From Henriciella sp. (lineage in GTDB: Bacteria > Pseudomonadota > Alphaproteobacteria > Caulobacterales > Hyphomonadaceae): a DNA stretch of 64,000 bases. Within the stretch, counting starts at the first letter, position 1; each line of letters opens with the position of its first letter. The notes under the pieces are model-generated. The model worked only from the letters and a program-made list of their open reading frames with translations, ran no database searches and was not told where the DNA came from. Where the stretch lies: NCBI GenBank assembly GCA_030066975.1, contig JASJAO010000014.1, forward strand, positions 49,921 through 113,920. Direction: 5' to 3'. Below are positions 61,301 to 64,000 of the stretch, in pieces. A program made the position numbers and the translations under genes.

Positions 61301-62718
61301 TACTTCTGCTTGTCATAATCCTTGTCGTTGCCCTTGCCATTGTTCTGGTAATGTGGGCTTCGCGCCTGCCTGGCGGACTGATCCTCGATCTCGGTATGGG
61401 CACAACCTATGAGCTGGGCCCGGTTGCAGCTCTGCTCGGCCTGCTCCTGCTCAGTGGTGCGGTCATTCTGCTCTGGTGGTTTGTTTCAAGCACGCTCAGC
61501 CTGCCGTTTCGTTTCAGCAAGTCCCGCAAAGCCGCGAAAGTGCGAAACGCCAATAAGGCACTGGCAGATGGCTTGCTCGCAGCGGAAGCCGGTGACGCGG
61601 TACTTGCTGGCAAACTGTCCAAGAAGGCGGCCCAGCATGCCGATGATGACCGGTTGAAACTGTTGCTTGAGGCCCGCACGGCAGAAGTGTCTGACGACTG
61701 GTCCGGCGCCGAGCGCGCCTGGGGGCAGCTTGCACGACTGCCGGGTGGTCAACTGGCCGGGCTGCGCGGCGCCGCATCTGCGGCCAGTGCGCGCGGGGAT
61801 CGCCTGTCGGCAGAAACGCGCGCGCGGGAAGCGCTGGAGCTGAAATCGGATGCCGATTGGCCATTCAATTCGCTGTTTGACAGTCAGGTTGCCAATGGCC
61901 AGTGGCAAGAGGCGCTGAACACGCTCACCACCGGCGAAAAGCGGGGCAATATCAAGGGCGATCCGTTGCGCCGTCGCCGCGCCGTGCTCTACACCGCGCT
62001 TGCAACATCGATGCAGAATTCAGAACGCAAGGAAGCCCAGCGCCTGCTCGCCGAGGCCATTCGCGCGGCGCCGGGTTTCCCACAGGCTGCCTGGCACGGC
62101 GCGCGGCAACTGATGATCGACGACAAGGCCAAAGCGGCGCAGAACGTGCTGGAGCTCGGCTGGAAGGCGCGTCCGCACCCGGCACTTGCCCAGCTTTGCC
62201 GTCGCCTCGATCCGAACGCGCCGCAAAGCACGATCAATACGCGGCTGGAAGCTTTGATTGCCGCACATCCCGATCATCGCGAAAGCCGCATTATCAAAGC
62301 TGAACTCGCCATGTCGAAACAGGACTGGCTGAGCGCCGTCAAAGCACTCGCGCTGCTTGTCGAAGAAAACCCAACCGCGCGCCTTTGTCTCTTGCTGGAA
62401 AAGGCCCTGCGCGGCTACGGAGACCCCTCAGAAGCTGATCGTTGGGGCCGTATGGCGGTGACAGCATCGCGTGAACCGGAATGGTCGGATATTGATCCGA
62501 AAGGCACGGCTTTTGACTACACCCAACAAGATTGGGCGCGTCTGGTCTATGCCTTTGGCGACGCTGGAAACCTGATCCATCCGCGTTATGAAGCGTCCGA
62601 GCGTGAGCTTGATGCCAGTCGCCCAATCGGCCTGCCCGCGCCAGCGAAATCAGATCCGAAAGTCCCCTCACCCAGCGTGACATCACAGCCGCTCGACTAC
62701 GTCCCCGAAGAAGACTGA
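61297..62718 (+). CDS. hemY: HemY N-terminal domain/TPR protein
   Basis: The 473-residue protein has two N-terminal spans (LLVIILVVALAIVLVMWASR and VAALLGLLLLSGAVILLWWF), the HemY_N domain, and a tetratricopeptide-like C-terminal half (AAEAGDAVLAGKLSKKAAQH; KEAQRLLAEAIRAAPGFPQA; NPTARLCLLLEKALRG). Bacterial HemY of this type is not protoporphyrinogen oxidase, despite the symbol; it is a membrane protein of haem operons with an unclear role. The start overlaps the mitofilin gene by 4 bases. Confidence 0.86.
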   Translation: MILLLVIILVVALAIVLVMWASRLPGGLILDLGMGTTYELGPVAALLGLLLLSGAVILLWWFVSSTLSLPFRFSKSRKAAKVRNANKALADGLLAAEAGDAVLAGKLSKKAAQHADDDRLKLLLEARTAEVSDDWSGAERAWGQLARLPGGQLAGLRGAASAASARGDRLSAETRAREALELKSDADWPFNSLFDSQVANGQWQEALNTLTTGEKRGNIKGDPLRRRRAVLYTALATSMQNSERKEAQRLLAEAIRAAPGFPQAAWHGARQLMIDDKAKAAQNVLELGWKARPHPALAQLCRRLDPNAPQSTINTRLEALIAAHPDHRESRIIKAELAMSKQDWLSAVKALALLVEENPTARLCLLLEKALRGYGDPSEADRWGRMAVTASREPEWSDIDPKGTAFDYTQQDWARLVYAFGDAGNLIHPRYEASERELDASRPIGLPAPAKSDPKVPSPSVTSQPLDYVPEED

Positions 62719-62793
62719 TCGGCGCCGGTCGGCCTGTGGACTGACCTTGCCCAAACACTAGTCCGGCGCTATGACCCTGCGCTCTGACCGGTC

Positions 62794-62869
62794 GCCGCTA
62801 TAGCTCAGCTGGTAGAGCATCGCATTCGTAATGCGGAGGTCGGGTGTTCAAGTCACCCTAGCGGCACCA
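62794..62869 (+). tRNA. tRNA-Thr (anticodon CGT)
   Basis: A 76-base cloverleaf can be folded. The acceptor stem GCCGCTA pairs with TAGCGGC and is followed by an encoded ACCA. The D arm is GCTC-AGCTGGTA-GAGC, the anticodon arm TCGCA-TTCGTAA-TGCGG with anticodon CGT (reads ACG), the variable loop AGGTC, and the T arm GGGTG-TTCAAGT-CACCC. Identity is taken from the anticodon. Confidence 0.95.
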
Positions 62870-63033
62870 TCAACCGTTTCGCGGCGCAGGGCGGCAAGAC
62901 AGCGACGCGCGCTCACCCGCACTTCTTTGGTTTCTCAGCGTGTCCTATCGTGCGCTCTGCCATGACGCGGCGATCTCGAAGTTACGGATGGGTTTGGAGC
63001 CACCCCGGTGCGACCGTGCCATTTATAGATCAT

Positions 63034-63049
63034 TTCCCAATGTTGGGAA
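63034..63049. promoter_or_regulatory. Perfect 16-base palindrome, candidate operator
   Basis: TTCCCAATGTTGGGAA reads as a 7-base stem around a TG centre. It resembles a dimeric regulator site, but it is nearer the 3' end of the transporter gene than to any visible start codon, so its target is unclear. Confidence 0.35.
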
Positions 63050-63221
63050 CACACAGCTTCGAACGAACGGACTATCCGGATATACTTGTTCGAACTCTAG
63101 AACAGAAATCTGGAGCGGGCGATGCGCGTGACCACTCATAGTAAAATCAATGATTTCAATGTACTTCACATATAGGAATGTAAGAATTGATACGCAAATA
63201 GGCTAAAGAATGTTACACAGT

Positions 63222-63240
63222 TTGAGCTCTTGAAGCTCAA
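63222..63240 (-). terminator. Hairpin after the GPH-family transporter gene
   Basis: TTGAGCT and AGCTCAA form a perfect 7-base stem with a 5-base loop, 22 bases after the transporter stop codon. There is no clear T-run on the minus strand, so it is a possible rather than a definite terminator. Confidence 0.4.
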
Positions 63241-63261
63241 TAAGTACAACGTCCTCCATGT

Positions 63262-64000
63262 TCACCTGTTCGCTCCCGTCTGTAACTGATGGCGCAGTCT
63301 GGCATGGGCGCGGTGATCGATCTGGTAACCCCATAGCAAGCCAAAAATCGCCAAAACACCGAGTGCTGGCACACCGACCATAATGGCTTTAATGGCCAGC
63401 AAGACGTCACTGGATTGCTCTACATTCGCCTCAAAACCCATCCCGTCGAGCAGAGCGCCAAGCAACAGCGCATTCACGCCAACTGCGGCCTTTTGTGCGA
63501 ATGTGGCGAAGCCGAACGTCTTGGCCTCGGCGCGCACGCCCGTGTGGACCTCGCCGTATTCGACTGTGTCTGGAAGCATAGACCAGAACATGACGGACAA
63601 TGCCGACACACCTATCCCGATCAGAAGAATAGCCGTCATCACATAGGCGGGCGTTTCGGGCACCAGAAAGAACGCGATATATCCAATGAGGCTAATACCT
63701 CCGCCTACCAGGAGAGCTGTGCGTTTCGAGCTGCGCCCCGCCACCATCACCCAAACCGGCACCATGAAAAACAGACAAAGCGCGGGCGTAATCAGCGCCC
63801 AAAGCCTCAAATCCGGGCGCTCCAGATTGTACTTAAAGAAGTAGAGGATGTTCTTATTGAACATAGCGAGGCAAATCGAAGCAACAATAATGATGCCGAA
63901 GATGCGCATCAGCGGCGGGTTCTTCTGGCCTGCCTGATCTGACTGGCCCAACCGTAATGTTAGGATCGACGGTTGGTTTGTAGCGGCGTTCATGCCGCCT
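63262..64000 (-). CDS. GPH-family sugar:cation symporter (C-terminal half, runs off window)
   Basis: This is the C-terminal half of a glycoside-pentoside-hexuronide transporter of the MelB/MFS type. The visible part, about 245 residues, has roughly six spans (FGIIIVASICLAMFNKNILY, LWALITPALCLFFMVPVWVM, YVMTAILLIGIGVSALSVMF and so on). The loop FWSMLPDTVEYGEVHTGVRA is a hallmark of the family. The frame stays open to the right edge of the window, so the ATG at 63993 is probably internal. Such transporters usually sit by glycosidase genes, so a carbohydrate cluster may continue beyond position 64000. Confidence 0.85.
   Translation of the reverse strand, partial: GGMNAATNQPSILTLRLGQSDQAGQKNPPLMRIFGIIIVASICLAMFNKNILYFFKYNLERPDLRLWALITPALCLFFMVPVWVMVAGRSSKRTALLVGGGISLIGYIAFFLVPETPAYVMTAILLIGIGVSALSVMFWSMLPDTVEYGEVHTGVRAEAKTFGFATFAQKAAVGVNALLLGALLDGMGFEANVEQSSDVLLAIKAIMVGVPALGVLAIFGLLWGYQIDHRAHARLRHQLQTGANR

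Larger units (their letters stand above)
62870..63261. other. 392-base gene-free stretch after the tRNA
   Basis: No gene was found. The last 200 bases are distinctly A+T-rich. It holds three inverted repeats: TTCCCAA-TG-TTGGGAA (63034-63049), TGTTC...GAACA (63087-63104) and TTGAGCT-CTTGA-AGCTCAA (63222-63240). No copy of the tRNA 3' end was noticed here that would mark an integration site. Confidence 0.5.

Noticed and set aside
62794..63261. Integration site (att) at tRNA-Thr
   Set aside because: No repeated copy of the tRNA 3' end and no integrase was seen inside the window.

Overview
The window looks like a chromosomal segment of an alphaproteobacterium, most likely of the Hyphomonadaceae/Maricaulales-Caulobacterales lineage. 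This is inferred from gene content and order: a sucCDAB operon, a ubiE-ubiB pair, rpmH-rnpA-yidC-engB, DUF3576-leuS-lptE-holA, tsaD divergent from hemC-hemD-mitofilin-hemY, an UrcA-family protein and an NtrZ-like periplasmic protein. Base composition is moderately GC-rich with a few A+T-rich pockets. No rRNA, CRISPR array, prophage or intact insertion sequence was seen. One tRNA (Thr, CGT) is present.

Layout. 1-5.3 kb: TCA-cycle operon sucC-sucD-sucA-(sucB) on the minus strand, with a recognisable promoter. 5.4-9.7 kb: PhoD-like phosphatase lipoprotein, then a DUF2141/carotenoid-oxygenase pair divergent from a membrane LytTR regulator. 9.8-12.7 kb: SpoU-type RNA methyltransferase, quinone oxidoreductase and mutM. 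12.7-15.7 kb: a four-gene minus-strand block (RnfD-like, DUF2330 with a WCDPC motif, two Flp-type pilins) lying between mutM and ubiE. 15.8-20.5 kb: ubiE-ubiB, UrcA protein, a short interspersed repeat and two unknown proteins, the second in an A+T-rich pocket. 20.5-25 kb: operon DUF547 / TVP38-family membrane protein / mercuric-reductase-like flavoprotein / orphan histidine kinase. 25.1-34.9 kb: rpmH-rnpA-yidC-engB, GNAT, an A+T-rich secreted protein, argB, a tandem DUF1036 protein, pyrimidine nucleotidase and dapD, then hpf-ptsN behind a near-consensus sigma-54 promoter.

34.9-45 kb: metallo-beta-lactamase-fold hydrolase, alpha/beta hydrolase, MoeB/ThiF, a lipoprotein with a possibly leaderless mRNA, a PIF1-like helicase, a methyltransferase and a LysR regulator, small membrane proteins, dut, and coaBC preceded by an unannotated 81-residue ORF with a strong ribosome binding site. 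45.2-54.4 kb: YihY/BrkB, a nitrilase-family enzyme, OmpA-like protein, AmiD-type amidase, EamA transporter, holA, lptE, leuS and DUF3576. 54.5-64 kb: porin, NtrZ-like protein, tsaD with a GH5 lipoprotein gene, hemC-hemD-mitofilin-hemY, tRNA-Thr and the 3' half of a GPH-family sugar transporter.

Most of the window is housekeeping. The least explained parts are the RnfD-like/DUF2330/Flp block, which may be an envelope electron-transfer module; the DUF547-TVP38-flavoprotein-kinase operon; the LytTR/DUF2141/carotenoid-oxygenase locus with three phased repeats; and the sigma-54 promoter of hpf-ptsN, which may belong to the same nitrogen/PTS-Ntr control layer as the NtrZ-like protein.
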